The notes beneath the pieces are model-generated. The model had not been told where the DNA came from. It ran no database searches and saw nothing but the letters and a program-made list of their open reading frames with translations. Of a stretch of DNA of 64,000 nucleotides, positions 39,114 to 47,603 are shown in pieces. The DNA comes from Gammaproteobacteria bacterium MFB021. GTDB lineage: Bacteria; Pseudomonadota; Gammaproteobacteria; Pseudomonadales; Halomonadaceae. The stretch lies in the NCBI GenBank assembly GCA_000737985.1, contig JNVT01000022.1, forward strand, positions 1 through 64,000, written 5' to 3'. Made by a program: the position numbers and the translations under genes. Numbering within the stretch: the first letter of the stretch is position 1; each line of letters starts with the position of its first letter.

Positions 39114-39870
39114 TTAGCTCACCGAAAACAGCCGAACCGGCGGGCTCCGTGACAATTATAACGCTATCGCAAACATTATCAGGAATGCCCGCTCTATCAA
39201 TATCGCTAGCAGCCCACATTATGTCCCCGAACTCTTCTGCTTCAGCGGGTATGTTTAGGTTAATCAGGATCTTATCGGGCATCTGATCGGAAGTCGCGTG
39301 ACCTATCACCATCGGCCGCCGCTTATCGTATAGCCACTTATCGACAGCTTTCAAGGAACGCATAACATACTCTTGGACATATTCGTCTTTCAGCCCAAGA
39401 GAATCACAAATCTGCATTGCTTCATTAGAAGCGCCAATATCAAACGCCTCATCTTCAGACTCCATTAAACTTAATATTTCTCTACAAACATTAAAGGAGC
39501 ATGAAAAAGCAGCCACTACCAATGCTTGCCTTCGGCGTTCGGCTGTGTCTAAAAAGTGGGCATCGATAGCACACCGTAGCGCCTTACGAGCCTCATGGAA
39601 TTGTAATGAAGCCTGAGCCGCACCCGCGTACCATAGGGCAGTTGAAGGACCAAACCCTCCTGTGCTTCTCAGCCAATTAGTGGCCTCGTCATACCGCCCC
39701 CACAGAGCCATCAGGTAGGCCATATCCATACTTTTCTCGAACTCATCTGGAAGCTTACGCACATCAACCTCCAGGCGGCGCAGCTCAAACTCACCGATCT
39801 GCTCGCCGCGATCGATCAGCGCACGGAAGCGCTCGCCAACGAACTCGCTTATGGTCTTGGTCTGATGCAT
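39100..39870 (-). CDS. Helical-repeat protein, larger partner of HEPN-like module
   Basis: A 256-residue protein I cannot assign. Residues 1-150 look like an alpha-solenoid with TPR-like helices (YLMALWGRYDEATNWLRSTGG, WYAGAAQASLQFHEARKALRCAI). The C-terminal third is more beta-like (DKILINLNIPAEAEEFGDIMW, CDSVIIVTEPAGSAVF). It precedes and overlaps the HEPN-like gene. Neither has a counterpart in lambda/HK97 tails, where the J gene normally follows tail genes I/K directly. Defence, exclusion or toxin control is inferred. Confidence 0.5.
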   Translation of the reverse strand: MHQTKTISEFVGERFRALIDRGEQIGEFELRRLEVDVRKLPDEFEKSMDMAYLMALWGRYDEATNWLRSTGGFGPSTALWYAGAAQASLQFHEARKALRCAIDAHFLDTAERRRQALVVAAFSCSFNVCREILSLMESEDEAFDIGASNEAMQICDSLGLKDEYVQEYVMRSLKAVDKWLYDKRRPMVIGHATSDQMPDKILINLNIPAEAEEFGDIMWAASDIDRAGIPDNVCDSVIIVTEPAGSAVFGELNDEA

Positions 39871-39948
39871 AGGGCATCCAAAATCGTCTGGCTAAATTCT
39901 TGAGTATAGCGGCTGGAATCGTTTGAAGCTAACCTAGACGTTGTGCCG

Positions 39949-40356
39949 TCAACTCAGAACTTTGCGATTCGATTTCTCATACATGTAGAACCCTTCCACA
40001 CGATTGCGCCACGTAACCCTTTGATAGTTCTCAATACATGCGCTTTTCTGCTGCGTGGTGTGGAGCATCCATCCTGGCGCCACCACCAGCCCGATGTGGT
40101 TGGGCACGCCCGCCACGTTGAGCAGCACCACGTCGTAAGGCTCGGGGTCTGCCACGGCGCGCCACCCAGGCCGGCCCTGCTCGATCAGCGACGCGGTGTG
40201 GGCGCTGAGCGTTGCATCGTAGCCGACGTGCGACGGCAGCGCGATGCCCAGCCGCTCGGCGTAGACAAGCCGCACCAGCCCCCAGCAGTCGTAGGCGTCC
40301 GGCCCGCGCCCTTCCACGCGGTAGGGCAGCCCGATGTACTCGCTGACGTCGATCAT
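39949..40356 (-). CDS. NlpC/P60-type tail assembly protein (K-like)
   Basis: A 135-residue cysteine peptidase-fold protein. Cys24 is in AYDCWGLVRLVY and the His in VPNHIGLVV, the NlpC/P60 dyad. Lambda gpK homologues act in tail tip assembly and may locally hydrolyse peptidoglycan during entry. The start overlaps the previous gene's stop (ATGA). The intact catalytic residues suggest an active enzyme. The separate Mov34/JAB domain found in lambda gpK is not seen here. Confidence 0.8.
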   Translation of the reverse strand: MIDVSEYIGLPYRVEGRGPDAYDCWGLVRLVYAERLGIALPSHVGYDATLSAHTASLIEQGRPGWRAVADPEPYDVVLLNVAGVPNHIGLVVAPGWMLHTTQQKSACIENYQRVTWRNRVEGFYMYEKSNRKVLS

Positions 40357-40844
40357 GAGGAGAACAGGGCCGGCGCTGTGCCCGGGTTGAAGATCTCACC
40401 CGTAGCGGGACTGTTGAGGATGTCGTTGGTGTAGCCGATCTGCAGCACGACCACCGCGGCGTCGGTATCGGCGCTGAGCAGCGAGAAGTCCATCGGCCCC
40501 AGCTCGGTGGCGGTCTCGCCGGCCTGGGTCACGCGGATCACTTCGACGGTCACCGGCGGCGCCTCGGTGATCCCGCGCAGTAGATCGACCAGCGTCCGGT
40601 CGACGTTGTCGATCGTCATGGTGAGCTGCGGCACCTGCTCGTCGTCGTTCGATGGCAGCTCGAACTGGAACGGCAGGCCGATGTACTCGACCCCGTTGTG
40701 CACGATGGGGCCGTTGTTGTTCACGACACCGATGTATCGACTGGTGTCGTCCGAGTAGAACGTGACCAGCGCGAAGATGGCCGAGGCGGTGTGCTGGGCG
40801 AAGATGTCGCGCAGCCCCTCCGCCGAGATCGATCGAACTGCCAT
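40353..40844 (-). CDS. Minor tail protein (DUF1833-like)
   Basis: A 163-residue beta-rich phage protein similar to DUF1833 family members found beside NlpC/P60 tail proteins (IFALVTFYSDDTSRYIGVVNN, QLTMTIDNVDRTLVDLLRGI). It is likely a tail tip hub component in the place of lambda gpL. ATG at 40844 with GAGG upstream is used, as the longer frame to 40952 runs through the neighbour. Its stop overlaps the K-like start. Confidence 0.65.
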   Translation of the reverse strand: MAVRSISAEGLRDIFAQHTASAIFALVTFYSDDTSRYIGVVNNNGPIVHNGVEYIGLPFQFELPSNDDEQVPQLTMTIDNVDRTLVDLLRGITEAPPVTVEVIRVTQAGETATELGPMDFSLLSADTDAAVVVLQIGYTNDILNSPATGEIFNPGTAPALFSS

Positions 40845-40855
40845 GGTGCCCTCGC

Positions 40856-41212
40856 TCAGACTGTGGTGCGAATGGTCAGAGAGACCCGCCAGGGCCGCGC
40901 CACCGAACCCGAGGGCTCGATGGTGTACGGCGGGTCGCCGGTGATCCGGCACTGCACCACCTGGCCAGTGCGCGGGTGAGGGATCGAGAACGGCACGGCG
41001 TCCGGGGATTCGTCGGCGAAGAATCCCTCGAACGTGGCGAGCTGGTCGGCCGTCACCACCACGCGACAGGCGATGTTGCGATAGCCGCGGGTGAAGCGTC
41101 GCCGGCTCTTGGGCTCACCGCCGTCGACGCTGGACTCGATGGTCTGCGTCACCGGCGCTTCGCTGTATCCCTCACGCAGGAAGTTAGGTAGAGACTCAGG
41201 CCATTGCGCCAT
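40856..41212 (-). CDS. Minor tail protein (gpM-like position)
   Basis: A 118-residue beta-rich protein (LPNFLREGYSEAPVTQTIESS, RRRFTRGYRNIACRVVVT) positioned directly after the tape measure gene, as lambda gpM is. Its start codon overlaps the tape-measure stop (TGATG). It probably belongs to the distal tail/tip complex. The family is recognised from position and general resemblance rather than a strong motif. Confidence 0.6.
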   Translation of the reverse strand: MAQWPESLPNFLREGYSEAPVTQTIESSVDGGEPKSRRRFTRGYRNIACRVVVTADQLATFEGFFADESPDAVPFSIPHPRTGQVVQCRITGDPPYTIEPSGSVARPWRVSLTIRTTV

Positions 41213-44202
41213 CAGGTCGGCCTCCTGGCGGTGCCGAATCGCGCACCCATGAGCTTGTCCATCGATCCATCCTCGAACATCCGCTTCACGCCCTGGCGCA
41301 GCCATAGGTGCATCTCGCGCCGGCCATCTGCACCGGTGCGCTGCTCAGCGCGGCTGACCTGGGTGGGCTCGCCTTCGTTGTGTAGCACGATCGCCATGTC
41401 TCCCCTGGCCGGCGCCACCTGGGCCACCGCGGGCGCGCTGCTGCCGACGTAACCGCCGGCGGCATAGCCCCGGTTGATGCCGGTGAGCAGCTCGAGCATG
41501 CCCGGTTGGTTGACGACCGACTGCTTCACCACGAACTCGCCCGCATGCACGACGCCAGCCGGCTGGTTGACACCACCGGGACCGGTGTAGCCACCGTCGC
41601 TGTAGCCGGTCTTGACGTTGCTGAGCCAGCTCGACGAGCCGCTTCCCTGAGACGAGAACAGGCTGCCCCAGTCGAACTTGCCGAGGAAGTTGGCCGCGGG
41701 CTCGGTGACACTCTTGCGAATCAGGATGCGCTGGATGTCATCGCCGATCCCCGAGAGCACGTCACGGAACTTGTTGCCGCCGATGACGGCATCCTCGAAT
41801 GCCGAGGTAAAGGTGAGCCCCAGGCTCTTGGCCACGTCAGTGGTTTTTTCGAGCTTGTTGGTGTCCTTGGGGTCGAAGCCGTAGACCTTCTGGAAGTCGG
41901 CGTCCGTGCGGTAGCTGTCCTTGAGCCGGCGCTGCGCCTCGGCAAGCTCATCGGCTGTCTTGCCCTCGCGCAGCATCCAGGCGACCAGCAGCTCCTTGTC
42001 GCGCGCGTACTGCTTCTGCGCCGCCTGTACCGGGTAGAGCGTATCCAGCAGGCTGGTGTATTGGTTCTTCTCTTCCTCCAGGGCGCGGGCAACTTCCTCT
42101 TTCCGCCGCTTGGCCTCACGGATTGCCTCGTCATTGAGCCGCTTCGCCTCCGCCGCGGCGGCCTTGCGGGCTTCCCGCAGATCCTGCTCGGCCTCGAGCT
42201 GCGCAGCCTGGAACAGGGTATAGCCGCGCAGGACGGGATTGTTGATGCCCTGGCTATCCAGCTCGCGTCCGGCCGCTCCGATCTGCGAGGGGTCGCGCAG
42301 CGCGGCCGCCTGCTCACGCAGCCGATCATTGAGCGTGCGCCATTTGTCCAGCGCCGCGGCGCTGGGGCCATCCTCAGCCGCGGCATTGAGCCCGTTGATC
42401 GCCCGGGACGCCTGAATCGCCGCATCGCTGACCCGCACGAAGGCGCTCTTCAATGCCTCTTGGCGGCCTTCGGCCTTGCGGGCAGCGGCGTCGGCGTCGG
42501 CGATGTTGCCGGCGAGAGTCAGCATCGGGTCGGTCTGCTCGTCGCTGAGGCTATATCTCTCCTTTATCCGGAGGATGACCGCCGAGAGAGACTCGCCGCT
42601 CTGCCGCGCGGCGTCGAACTCCTTGGCGACCCGCTGGCCGAACTGGCCACCAAAGGTGCTGGTGATCGACTCGCGCAGCTCGGCGTAGGCCGCCTGGGCC
42701 TTGGCGGCCTCTTCGCGCTGCCTCTGCCCCCAGGCGACCAGCTCGGCACGCTGCTGGTCATCATTTAGCGCGCGGAACTTCGTGCGCAGGTCGTCCAGCG
42801 TCGCCGCCATGTCGACGTTGGCGCCGGCGGCTTCCTGTGTGTTGTCCCGATAGAGCAGCCAGCCAGCGGCGACCGATGCGACGATGCCGACCAGCCCCGC
42901 GGGTCCGCCGAGAATGCCCAGCAGACCAGAGCCGAGCCGGCGGGTCACCGAGGTGACGGTGTTCAGGCGGCTGGTGGCGGTGGCCAACGCTGCAGTGTTG
43001 GCCGTCTCCTGGCGCAGGGTGTCGGCCAGGAGCTGGCTGTTCGCCGAGAGCTGGCGACGAGTGCGCACGCGCTGCTGCTCGGTCTGGGCCAGCTTCAGCT
43101 GCGACAGCAGCGATTGCTGGGCCGCCAGGGCGTTGGCTTTCTCTGCCTGCACCTGCTGCAGGGTGCTCGCCGCCGCCTCGCGCTGGGCGGCCGCATGTGA
43201 GATCTGAGCGCGCGCGCCCTTGAGCACCTCGAGCGTTGCCGAGCCAGCTGACAGCGAGAGCTTGGCGAAGTACCCGGCCAGACCACCGGCAGCCAGCGCG
43301 ACGGCAGCATTGGCCGCCGTATCGAGGTTGTCGGCCAGGCCGAGAATGGCGGTCGAGATGACCTGAGTCGATCCGGTTGCGGCATCCTGACGGCCGACGT
43401 AGGCGGTCCACTGGTTGCTGAGCACCTGCAGGCTGGAGCCCACGGTATCGGGCAGCGTCTCCGCCTCGGCACGTAGACGGCCGAGCTGGCCAGTCAGGGC
43501 GGCCAACACGCGGCCAGTTGTGAGCTGGCCAGCGTCGGCCATCGCCTTCAGCTCACCGCGGGCCACCCCCAGACCATCGGCCAGCGCCTGGGCGGCGCGC
43601 CCGCCGCTTTCGTTGATCGCGTTGAACTCTTCGCCGCGCAGCACCCCGGACGCCAGCGCCTGGGAGAGCTGCGTGATGACCGAGCTGGTCTCTTCGGCAG
43701 TGGCGCCGGAGAGCCGTAGCCCGAGCGAGATAGACTCGGTCAGGTCCAGCGCATCCTGCACCGAGCCACCGTAATCGCGCACCGACTGTGCCGAGCGCGA
43801 GAACAGATTGGCGTTGGCCTCGAACGAGGTGCGGGTCTGGTTTGAGAGTTCGAGCAGCCCTGTCTGCGCCTGCTCGAAATCCCGCTGGCTCTTGGTGGCC
43901 AACTGGATGCGTGCGTTGGTGTTCTTCCAGGCATCGGCCTGCTGGATGATGCCGCGGGCACTCTCGATCCCGGCGTAGGCGGCAAAGAACGCCACCGCCT
44001 GCTGCCGCGCCGCGCCCATGGACGCGCGCACCGCTTCGAGCTGCTGCTGGTTGCGGCGCATGGCGGCGTCCGCCCGCCGTGCGCCGGTTTCGATGGACTT
44101 GTAGTAGTCGCTGCCCATCCGCGCGGCGCGACTCATCTCGCGCTGGTACTGGCTCGAATCGGCGCTGATTCGAACGATCAGCTCACGCAGGGCTGAGGCC
44201 AT
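41212..44202 (-). CDS. Phage tail tape measure protein
   Basis: A 996-residue protein that sets tail length and is ejected ahead of DNA. The N-terminal region has LSGATAEETSSVITQLSQALASGVLRGEEFNAI and the following NESG, a hallmark of lambda-like tape measures. Long coiled coils (about 330-420 and 650-800) and a hydrophobic stretch (LLGILGGPAGLVGIVASVAAGWLLY) follow. The C-terminal YSDGGYTGPGG and YAAGGYVG repeats are typical of such proteins. The ATG at 44202 follows GGAGAG. The full length suggests a tail of roughly lambda/HK97 size. Confidence 0.92.
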   Translation of the reverse strand: MASALRELIVRISADSSQYQREMSRAARMGSDYYKSIETGARRADAAMRRNQQQLEAVRASMGAARQQAVAFFAAYAGIESARGIIQQADAWKNTNARIQLATKSQRDFEQAQTGLLELSNQTRTSFEANANLFSRSAQSVRDYGGSVQDALDLTESISLGLRLSGATAEETSSVITQLSQALASGVLRGEEFNAINESGGRAAQALADGLGVARGELKAMADAGQLTTGRVLAALTGQLGRLRAEAETLPDTVGSSLQVLSNQWTAYVGRQDAATGSTQVISTAILGLADNLDTAANAAVALAAGGLAGYFAKLSLSAGSATLEVLKGARAQISHAAAQREAAASTLQQVQAEKANALAAQQSLLSQLKLAQTEQQRVRTRRQLSANSQLLADTLRQETANTAALATATSRLNTVTSVTRRLGSGLLGILGGPAGLVGIVASVAAGWLLYRDNTQEAAGANVDMAATLDDLRTKFRALNDDQQRAELVAWGQRQREEAAKAQAAYAELRESITSTFGGQFGQRVAKEFDAARQSGESLSAVILRIKERYSLSDEQTDPMLTLAGNIADADAAARKAEGRQEALKSAFVRVSDAAIQASRAINGLNAAAEDGPSAAALDKWRTLNDRLREQAAALRDPSQIGAAGRELDSQGINNPVLRGYTLFQAAQLEAEQDLREARKAAAAEAKRLNDEAIREAKRRKEEVARALEEEKNQYTSLLDTLYPVQAAQKQYARDKELLVAWMLREGKTADELAEAQRRLKDSYRTDADFQKVYGFDPKDTNKLEKTTDVAKSLGLTFTSAFEDAVIGGNKFRDVLSGIGDDIQRILIRKSVTEPAANFLGKFDWGSLFSSQGSGSSSWLSNVKTGYSDGGYTGPGGVNQPAGVVHAGEFVVKQSVVNQPGMLELLTGINRGYAAGGYVGSSAPAVAQVAPARGDMAIVLHNEGEPTQVSRAEQRTGADGRREMHLWLRQGVKRMFEDGSMDKLMGARFGTARRPT

Positions 44203-44214
44203 TACCACTCTCCA

Positions 44215-44526
44215 TTATTGAGACAAGCTGAAGAACAGTGACTCCAGCGCAGCGTCGTCGCCGGTGGCGCCCTCCTCGCCGCCGCCGACACCCCACTTCA
44301 CCTGTAGGTCGCCGAGCTTGACCTCGGACCCCAGCGCCTGACAGATCGCCGCGGCGCTGTTGGCATGCAGGATGTCACCGCGCTGATCCCCGATCGGCGA
44401 TTGCCGGTCGAAGGCGATCCAGAGCATGAGCTCCCTGGCAGTCATGCACTGGCCCAGCTCGTCGAGCGTCCGCCCGAGTCGTAGTGCCAGCGTCATAAGG
44501 AAGGTCAGCCAGGGGCTCTCGCTCAG
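44215..44526 (-). CDS. Tail assembly chaperone T-part, made by -1 frameshift
   Basis: This frame continues the upstream G gene after a -1 shift: after AAC the ribosome re-reads C and continues LSESPWLTFLMTLALRLGRTL. The G-T fusion would have about 239 residues. An internal ATG at 44496 could start a 93-residue product but has no clear ribosome site. The position between G and the tape measure matches lambda T. The fusion is needed in lambda to load the major tail protein onto the tape measure. Confidence 0.8.
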   Translation of the reverse strand: MSESPWLTFLMTLALRLGRTLDELGQCMTARELMLWIAFDRQSPIGDQRGDILHANSAAAICQALGSEVKLGDLQVKWGVGGGEEGATGDDAALESLFFSLSQ

Positions 44527-44933
44527 TTTTTTTCCGCGCCTTCCAGCGGCGCGTCGGTCAGCCCGCCGAGCGCCATGGCGCGATGAAGCAAGCGCCCATG
44601 CACAGGCCCGAAGATGCTGGCCAGCTCGTCCGCGTCAGCGTCGTCGAAGATCCGTGCGCCGGTGCCGTCGTAGAGCAGGCGGACCAGGAACGTCGCATCG
44701 AGGTAGTTGCTGTCGCTCTCGGCGTTCGCGGCCAGCGTCGAGGCGTTCTCATGGGTGACGTCTTGGCCGGTCAGCTCGGCCAGCTTCTGCTGCCAGGCCA
44801 CCCAGTCGGATGCCGAAGGCTCACGCACGACGACCGAGACACCGCCCCACTCGTCGACCTTGACCGTCTCATGCCGGAAGCCCGCGAGGGGTGACAGCGC
44901 CAGGCCGCGAAGATCGGGTTTCTGCTTAACCAT
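44523..44933 (-). CDS. Tail assembly chaperone G
   Basis: A 136-residue protein in the place of lambda gpG (VVVREPSASDWVAWQQKLAELTG; acidic middle; helical end). It ends GAEKN immediately after the slippery heptamer, so two products in fixed ratio are expected: G alone and the G-T fusion. It lies 3 bp downstream of the major tail protein. Such chaperones coat the tape measure during tail assembly and are absent from the mature virion. Confidence 0.8.
   Translation of the reverse strand: MVKQKPDLRGLALSPLAGFRHETVKVDEWGGVSVVVREPSASDWVAWQQKLAELTGQDVTHENASTLAANAESDSNYLDATFLVRLLYDGTGARIFDDADADELASIFGPVHGRLLHRAMALGGLTDAPLEGAEKN
44526..44532 (-). other. Programmed -1 frameshift site AAAAAAC
   Basis: In the zero frame of gene G the sequence reads GA(A AAA AAC) TGA, a perfect X XXY YYZ heptamer ending one codon before the stop. 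The downstream T frame is exactly -1. Lambda uses G GGA AAG at the same place. Confidence 0.88.
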
Positions 44934-44936
44934 GGA

Positions 44937-45398
44937 TTACGCCCCCGCGCTGACTTCGGTGTACTGCGGTTTGCCTTTCACGCGCAGGGTGAAGCCGCCA
45001 CTGGCGACACCGTTGACGCCGACGCTCCAGGTCTCCTGGCGCACCTGCACGAGCATCGTCGACTTGTTGCCGCTGGGGAACGTCAGCACGATGCCGCGCT
45101 TACTGTTGTCGGCATCGGCGGCACGGAGCGACATTTGACCGGTGTCGCTCGGCAGCCAGTTGCCGGACAGGGAAAGCTCCCCGGGCGACTCGAGGCCGTT
45201 ATCCATTTCCTGCTCGTCGCTAAGCAGCACGGTCACCTCGACGTCCTGCTTTTGGCCGCCGGTGTAGGTGACCTCTTTCTGCGTGGTGCCAATCTCCAGC
45301 AGCGTCGCAGTGGCCATGTCTTCGAGCGTCTCGATAGCCGCGTCGGTGATGCCGATGCTGGTGCCGGCGGTGAGTTGGTACTTAGCCTTTCCTGCCAT
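44937..45398 (-). CDS. Major tail tube protein
   Basis: A 153-residue protein in the position of lambda gpV/HK97 major tail subunit. KAKYQLTAGTSIGITDAAIETLEDMAT and a beta-rich core (LLSDEQEMDNGLESPGELSLSGN, KRGIVLTFPSGNKSTML) fit a tube-forming protein. AGGAGG, the strongest ribosome site in the tail operon, precedes the ATG, in keeping with high expression. An intrinsic terminator lies just upstream of it. Confidence 0.75.
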   Translation of the reverse strand: MAGKAKYQLTAGTSIGITDAAIETLEDMATATLLEIGTTQKEVTYTGGQKQDVEVTVLLSDEQEMDNGLESPGELSLSGNWLPSDTGQMSLRAADADNSKRGIVLTFPSGNKSTMLVQVRQETWSVGVNGVASGGFTLRVKGKPQYTEVSAGA

Positions 45399-45417
45399 GT
45401 CGTGCCTCCTGGGCATG

Positions 45418-45439
45418 AAAAACCCGCCGGCGGCGGGTT
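45418..45439 (-). terminator. Intrinsic terminator before the major tail gene
   Basis: On the minus strand AACCCGCC-GCC-GGCGGGTT is followed by a U-tract (five A residues at 45418-45422 on the plus strand). It lies between the tail-terminator gene and the major tail protein, inside the late operon. Confidence 0.75.
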
Positions 45440-45443
45440 GGGA

Positions 45444-45773
45444 TTACAGCCAGATCACGGTCTCGATCGTCTGTCGATAGAGCCCGGTGTCCTGTTCGTA
45501 GCCGGGGGTGCGCTCGATGTCGCCGGGTTCAAGCGGCAGCAGCGCATCGATCACTTCATCCCGTGCGGTGATTGCCGCAGAGGGCGTCTCGGCGTAGGCA
45601 TCGACCTGCACCGCGACGCGCTGGGCGCCGTGTGCCTGCAGCAGCCGCTCGGTGATGTCACTGGCCACCACGTAGACCAGATAGGGCCTGGCGGTGCCCT
45701 GTGGCGCGATCTGCGGGTAGACGCGGCCGCCCTGCAGATCCTTGAGCTGGGCGTAGATCTGCGTCTCGATCAT
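45444..45773 (-). CDS. Tail terminator / DUF3168-like protein
   Basis: A 109-residue protein, ETQIYAQLKDLQGGRVYPQIAPQG and PYLVYVVASD, followed by RVAVQVDAYAET. This pattern is that of DUF3168-type phage proteins that cap the tail tube or join it to the head (lambda gpU role). Its start overlaps the preceding gene by four bases. Assigned by family pattern and gene order. Confidence 0.65.
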   Translation of the reverse strand: MIETQIYAQLKDLQGGRVYPQIAPQGTARPYLVYVVASDITERLLQAHGAQRVAVQVDAYAETPSAAITARDEVIDALLPLEPGDIERTPGYEQDTGLYRQTIETVIWL

Positions 45774-46189
45774 CGTGTGAGCACCCGGTCGATGGATTCG
45801 TTGAACTTGGCGAACGCAGCGCGCGCGGCTTCTTCCTGCTTGGCGTCGAACGAGGGCCGGATGAACGGCGCCGCCGGAATCGTCGAGGTGCCGTATTCGA
45901 TGAAGCGCCAGTAGAAGGCGTTACGCGGGTTGCTCGCCTTGCCCTCTTTGCGCACCTTCACGCCGGCCGTGGCCTTCGTCCGGTTGGTGACCTTGGCGGT
46001 ATCGCTGACAATGTTCTTTGCCAGCTTGCCAGTGCGCTTCTTGGCGCGGCGCCGCGCCTCGTCGCGGAACACGACGGCCCCGGCCCGCGCACCTTGGCGC
46101 AGCACCCGCTCGCCTTCGGCCTTGCTCAGCAGCTGCAGCTCGGCTTCGAGATCGGGCAGCGTCGACCAGTCCATGTGGGTGGTGTTCAT
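45770..46189 (-). CDS. HK97 gp10-type tail completion protein
   Basis: A 139-residue basic protein. GERVLRQGARAGAVVFRDEARRRAKKRTGKLAKNI and FYWRFIEYGTSTIPAAPFIRPSF are the recognised features of the HK97 gp10/neck family. ATG at 46189 overlaps the preceding stop (ATGA), which fixes the start against an alternative at 46207. The protein is thought to act at the head-tail junction or tail end. Confidence 0.8.
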   Translation of the reverse strand: MNTTHMDWSTLPDLEAELQLLSKAEGERVLRQGARAGAVVFRDEARRRAKKRTGKLAKNIVSDTAKVTNRTKATAGVKVRKEGKASNPRNAFYWRFIEYGTSTIPAAPFIRPSFDAKQEEAARAAFAKFNESIDRVLTR

Positions 46190-46518
46190 GGATTCACCGT
46201 TTTGCACATGAGCATGAGCTGGGTGCGGCGAGCGTCCGGCAGCGCGGATACGATCTCGTAGACCTCGCCGTTACCCGTCGGCGGCCGATGCTCGACGCGC
46301 ATGGTGTCGTCGACCCCGCGGCGATAGCGCATCAGGATCTGGTAGGTCGCCTGATTCTGCTCGCCGCCCGAGGCGACGAATTCGCGCGCCGAGATGCCGG
46401 TGACCTCCGCCCAGACGGTGGCGACCTCAGCCCAGTCGGTGGTGGGCGCGCCCAGCGGGTCGCGCCCTTCGCCCTGGCGCATGAGGGTGACGCGGTGGCG
46501 TAGTCGTCCGGCTCTCAT
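46186..46518 (-). CDS. Phage head closure protein
   Basis: A 110-residue protein with MRAGRLRHRVTLMRQGEGRDPLGAPTTDW, VWAEVTGISAREFVASGGEQ and RYRRGVDDTMRVEH, matching the head-tail joining/closure family (SPP1 gp16 / lambda FII-like fold). It plugs the connector after DNA packaging. Start and stop overlap the neighbours by four bases each, so it is part of a tightly coupled run. Confidence 0.8.
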   Translation of the reverse strand: MRAGRLRHRVTLMRQGEGRDPLGAPTTDWAEVATVWAEVTGISAREFVASGGEQNQATYQILMRYRRGVDDTMRVEHRPPTGNGEVYEIVSALPDARRTQLMLMCKTVNP

Positions 46519-47045
46519 CCCACGGGCACCCTGTAGTCGTTGAGCAATCCATCGACGTAGCCGACTCGACTAACGATGGTTCCGGTCACTTCCGCCTCGC
46601 GCAGCTCGTACATGGTGTCGACGGCGATGAGAATCCATTGCCGAATCGGCACTGGCACGTCCTCGGCGGTGCCTCCGTAGCCGGCGACATAGGTCACTGT
46701 CACTTCGGCATTCTGGTCGGCGAGTACCTCGACCTCGGGAAACTCACCCAGCTCAGCGCGCCAGGCTTCGGTATCCAGCGGACCCGAGCCGACGCTCACG
46801 GAGAGCACCTCAACGGCTGGCCAGCGCCGCAATTCGATCATGCCGCCCTGCGGGCGCCCGCGCTGCTCCCAGGTCTGGGTGATCAGCGCGCGTCCGGTAC
46901 GCTGCTCGGCGGAGCTGCGGGCAGAGGCGATCAGCCGCAGGATCAGCTCGTCATCATCGTCGTGCTCGACACGTGCCTGGGCCTTGGCTTCGCCCAGCGT
47001 GACCGGCTCGACGGCCGGCGGCGCAATCAGGCGGCTGCGAATCAT
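46515..47045 (-). CDS. Head-tail connector protein (gp6-like)
   Basis: A 176-residue helical protein with PVTLGEAKAQARVEHDDDDELILRLIASARSSAEQRTGRAL and the ending IRQWILIAVDTMYELRE, typical of the HK97 gp6 family. It forms the ring that binds the portal. It is coupled to both neighbours by ATGA overlaps. Confidence 0.8.
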   Translation of the reverse strand: MIRSRLIAPPAVEPVTLGEAKAQARVEHDDDDELILRLIASARSSAEQRTGRALITQTWEQRGRPQGGMIELRRWPAVEVLSVSVGSGPLDTEAWRAELGEFPEVEVLADQNAEVTVTYVAGYGGTAEDVPVPIRQWILIAVDTMYELREAEVTGTIVSRVGYVDGLLNDYRVPVG

Positions 47046-47548
47046 TCGATCACCTGCTCGGATTCACGTACGCCACCGTGCGTGCTTCTGGCTGCGCGAA
47101 TCGCCGCGGGGTTGGCATCAGCGACCCGCCGTTCGAGCAGCCGCTCTGCGATGCGGGCCGGTAGCGTGGGTGTCGCACCCGGTCGATAATCGACGCCGTC
47201 TACCGTCTCATCGCGCAGGATCAGCACCTCGATGAGGCGCTCGGGGTCCAGGCCCGCATCATCATCGGAACCCTCGTCTCCACTCCGCTCGCCGTCCCCG
47301 TGTTCGCTGCTTTGCTCGCTATCGGCTTGGGGCAGCGACACCTCGGATATCCCCGTCAGCTGCGACTGCTCCCCGTCGGCAGGTGTCGAGACCTCGGATT
47401 GCGCATCGGTGGCGCCACCATCGGTGGCTGAGGGTTGCTCTGATTGGTCAGGTTGCCCGGCGGTCGCTTCCTGGTCACGGGCGTCTTGTTCGGCTGCGGA
47501 ATCATCGGCTTTCGCCTCCTGCGCCGGTTGTGACTTGCTTCGAGCCAT
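47042..47548 (-). CDS. Acidic low-complexity phage protein between capsid and connector
   Basis: A 168-residue protein. Residues 1-95 are rich in Gln, Ser, Asp, Glu and Ala and probably disordered. The C-terminal part (RLIEVLILRDETVDGVDYRPGAT, ARIAERLLERRVADANP) is a small folded domain often seen in phage proteins near the capsid gene. A capsid decoration, scaffolding or head-completion role is possible; nothing decides it. Start at 47548 has GGAGAG upstream. Confidence 0.6.
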   Translation of the reverse strand: MARSKSQPAQEAKADDSAAEQDARDQEATAGQPDQSEQPSATDGGATDAQSEVSTPADGEQSQLTGISEVSLPQADSEQSSEHGDGERSGDEGSDDDAGLDPERLIEVLILRDETVDGVDYRPGATPTLPARIAERLLERRVADANPAAIRAARSTHGGVRESEQVIE

Positions 47549-47603
47549 GGTCGCTCTCCTACCTCCGTGAGCGCGAGGCCAAACGGCCCCACGCTGGGTG
47601 ACG

